Positions 4,591 to 6,162 of a stretch of 6,162 bases of DNA are shown one piece after another. The first letter of the stretch is position 1; every line of letters begins with the position of its first letter. This DNA is from Actinomycetota bacterium (lineage in GTDB: Bacteria > Actinomycetota > Geothermincolia > Geothermincolales > RBG-13-55-18), in NCBI GenBank assembly GCA_028275245.1, contig JAPWVA010000081.1, positions 1 to 6,162 of the forward strand. The letters are read 5' to 3'. The translations under genes were made by a program, and so were the position numbers. A model generated the notes under the pieces. It worked only from the letters and a program-made list of their open reading frames with translations, was not told the DNA's origin and made no database searches.

Positions 4591-6162
4591 ATGAGTGAGA
4601 AGAACCCCGCTCTCATCTTTCACCAACTTGAGATGCGCATGGAGGAGAAGCCGGAGTTCGTGGGGCTCATCTTCGAGAACGGGGGGCTGTATCGGGACGA
4701 GCCCCTTACCTACCGGCAATTGGTGACCAATACCTTCAAGGTAGCCAAGGGCCTGCGGGAGAACGGCATAGGCAAGGGGGATGTGGTGGCTCTGGTGATG
4801 CGCAATCACCCGGAGGTGGTCTACGCCATGGGCACCGCCAACCTCCTGGGCTGCGTCATGGTACCCATCGACCCTCGTTCCAAGGGGGATAAACTGGCAT
4901 ACATGCTGAAGGACTGCGGGGCCAGGATGGTTATCACCACCGCGGACCTGCTGCCGGAGGTGGGGGCCCAGGCCTCGCGGATTCCCGCCATCGAGAGGAT
5001 ATGGCTGGTGCTCAAGCCTGATGCCGACTTTTCCTTGGCCTCCAAGTACCCCACCATCAACGAGCTGGTGGACGGGCCGGACATTTACGAGCTGGATGAC
5101 CGGGTGGACGATCCGACCCTTCCCATGGAGATCATCTACACCTCCGGTGTCACCGGCAATCCCAAGGGAGTGGTGATAAAGTCCACCCGCACCGTCATGT
5201 ACACTGCCCTGGCCAGGATGGTGTGGGGATACAAGGAGGACTCCATCCTCTACACCGGTCTTTCCCTGGCCCACGGTAACGCCCAGGCTGTGACCCTGAT
5301 GTCGGCCATAGCCCTTGGAATAAGGGCGGTAATCAGCCAGAAGTTCACCAAGAGCCGCATCTGGGACATCTGCCGCCGGTACGGCTGTACCACCTTCTCC
5401 CTCCTGGGGGGCATGATGTCCGGCATCTACAACGAACCCCCGAGGCCCGATGACGCCGACAACCCGGTGGAGGTGGTGATATCAGCGGGTACCCCGGTCG
5501 CCATATGGGAGGCCTTCGAGAAGCGCTTCAACGTGAAGATCCTGGAGTGGTATGGCGCCGTTGAGGGGGGGTTCGCCTACAAGCCCATCGACAAAGGGCC
5601 CATCGGCTCTTTCGGCAAGCCCATCGAGGGCCTTATGGAATACAAGATCGTGGACGAGAACGACAACGAGGTGCCGCCTTACGTCACCGGGGAGCTGCTC
5701 ATGAGGGCGGTGAACCAGAAGCCCGAGGTGGAGTACCACGGCCGACCCGAGGACTCGGAGAAGAAGACCCGCGGCGGCTGGCTGAGGACCGGTGACATGG
5801 TGCACCGGGACGAGGAGGGATGGCTCTTCTTCGATTACCGCAAGGAGGGAGGGGGACTGCGCCGCCAGGGCGAGTTCATCATCCCCTCCTACGTGGAGAA
5901 AGTCATCGGTGAGCACCCCGATGTGTCTGAGGTCTGCGTTTACGGGATACCCGCCGCCTCTGGGGCGCCCGGGGAGAGTGACCTGGTGGCGGCGGTGGCT
6001 CCCTTCGAGGGGAAGAGCATAGACCCCCGTTCCATATTCGAGAAGTGCCTGGAGGAACTGGAGCGCAACAGCGTCCCCAGCTACCTGCAGGTGGTGGACG
6101 AGATACCCAAGAGCGCCTCGGAGAAATACCTGGACCGGGTGCTCCGGGAGCAGTTCTCGCCG
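4591..6162 (+). CDS. AMP-forming acyl-CoA ligase, CaiC-like (3' end cut by window)
   Basis: The frame is open for 524 codons to the right edge. The core motifs of the ANL adenylate-forming superfamily appear in order: the phosphate loop 'YTSGVTGNPKG' (183-193), 'YGAVEG' (321-326), 'GWLRTGD' (396-402, D402), the hinge region 'DYRKEGGGLRRQGEF' (415-429) and the C-terminal 'IPKSASEKYLDR' (505-516), with K512 as the likely catalytic lysine. Family enzymes activate a carboxylic acid with ATP to an acyl-adenylate and transfer it to CoA in the cytoplasm. Overall layout resembles carnitine/crotonobetaine-CoA ligases (CaiC) and related ligases, but the substrate cannot be read from sequence. Variants to note are Val for Thr in TSG[T]TG, a Gly-rich insertion in the hinge and GEF instead of the usual GEN. 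As the A10 motif is present, probably only a few residues are missing at the C terminus. Start, SD and promoter are all clear. Confidence 0.92.
   Translation, partial: MSEKNPALIFHQLEMRMEEKPEFVGLIFENGGLYRDEPLTYRQLVTNTFKVAKGLRENGIGKGDVVALVMRNHPEVVYAMGTANLLGCVMVPIDPRSKGDKLAYMLKDCGARMVITTADLLPEVGAQASRIPAIERIWLVLKPDADFSLASKYPTINELVDGPDIYELDDRVDDPTLPMEIIYTSGVTGNPKGVVIKSTRTVMYTALARMVWGYKEDSILYTGLSLAHGNAQAVTLMSAIALGIRAVISQKFTKSRIWDICRRYGCTTFSLLGGMMSGIYNEPPRPDDADNPVEVVISAGTPVAIWEAFEKRFNVKILEWYGAVEGGFAYKPIDKGPIGSFGKPIEGLMEYKIVDENDNEVPPYVTGELLMRAVNQKPEVEYHGRPEDSEKKTRGGWLRTGDMVHRDEEGWLFFDYRKEGGGLRRQGEFIIPSYVEKVIGEHPDVSEVCVYGIPAASGAPGESDLVAAVAPFEGKSIDPRSIFEKCLEELERNSVPSYLQVVDEIPKSASEKYLDRVLREQFSP

Noticed and set aside
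4489..5274. 261-codon open frame on the - strand
   Set aside because: It is antisense to the well-supported acyl-CoA ligase gene and its promoter. The His/Gly/Val-rich translation resembles no protein family.

Overview
The window is GC-rich bacterial DNA with every supported gene on the + strand. AGG (Arg) and ATA (Ile) codons are common and several Shine-Dalgarno (SD) sites are strong. Four-cluster iron-sulfur proteins, Tat export and a CaiC-type acyl-CoA ligase suggest an anaerobe or facultative anaerobe with an elaborate respiratory and acyl-CoA metabolism. A deep-branching actinobacterium or a GC-rich thermophile would fit, but this is an inference from composition and gene content; the window has no rRNA or other taxonomic marker.

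Layout. (1) 55-786: a HEAT-repeat protein whose reading frame is open to the left edge, so its true start is uncertain. (2) 787-1017: a gap holding a tandem duplication of a 35-bp unit (826-895). (3) 1018-4031: a three-gene redox cluster. It encodes a Tat-exported DUF362 protein, a NapH-like membrane iron-sulfur protein and a NapG-like Tat-exported four-cluster ferredoxin. The gap between the first two genes (2005-2292) contains a frame-shifted, degenerate copy of the DUF362 gene's 3' end. (4) 4032-4590: a 559-bp stretch without a convincing gene. It has some hairpin potential and ends in a good sigma-70-type promoter, with an imperfect palindrome across the -10 region that could be a repressor operator. 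(5) 4591-6162: an AMP-forming acyl-CoA ligase of the CaiC type, cut by the right edge very near its C terminus.

How the genes may work together. NapG and NapH form a quinol-oxidising electron-transfer pair in nitrate reducers. Here the pair sits beside an exported DUF362 protein and no napA-like reductase gene is visible. The simplest reading is a membrane-to-exterior electron route in which the DUF362 protein is the partner or is matured or reduced by the pair; this is inference. The acyl-CoA ligase has its own promoter and is probably a separate transcription unit.
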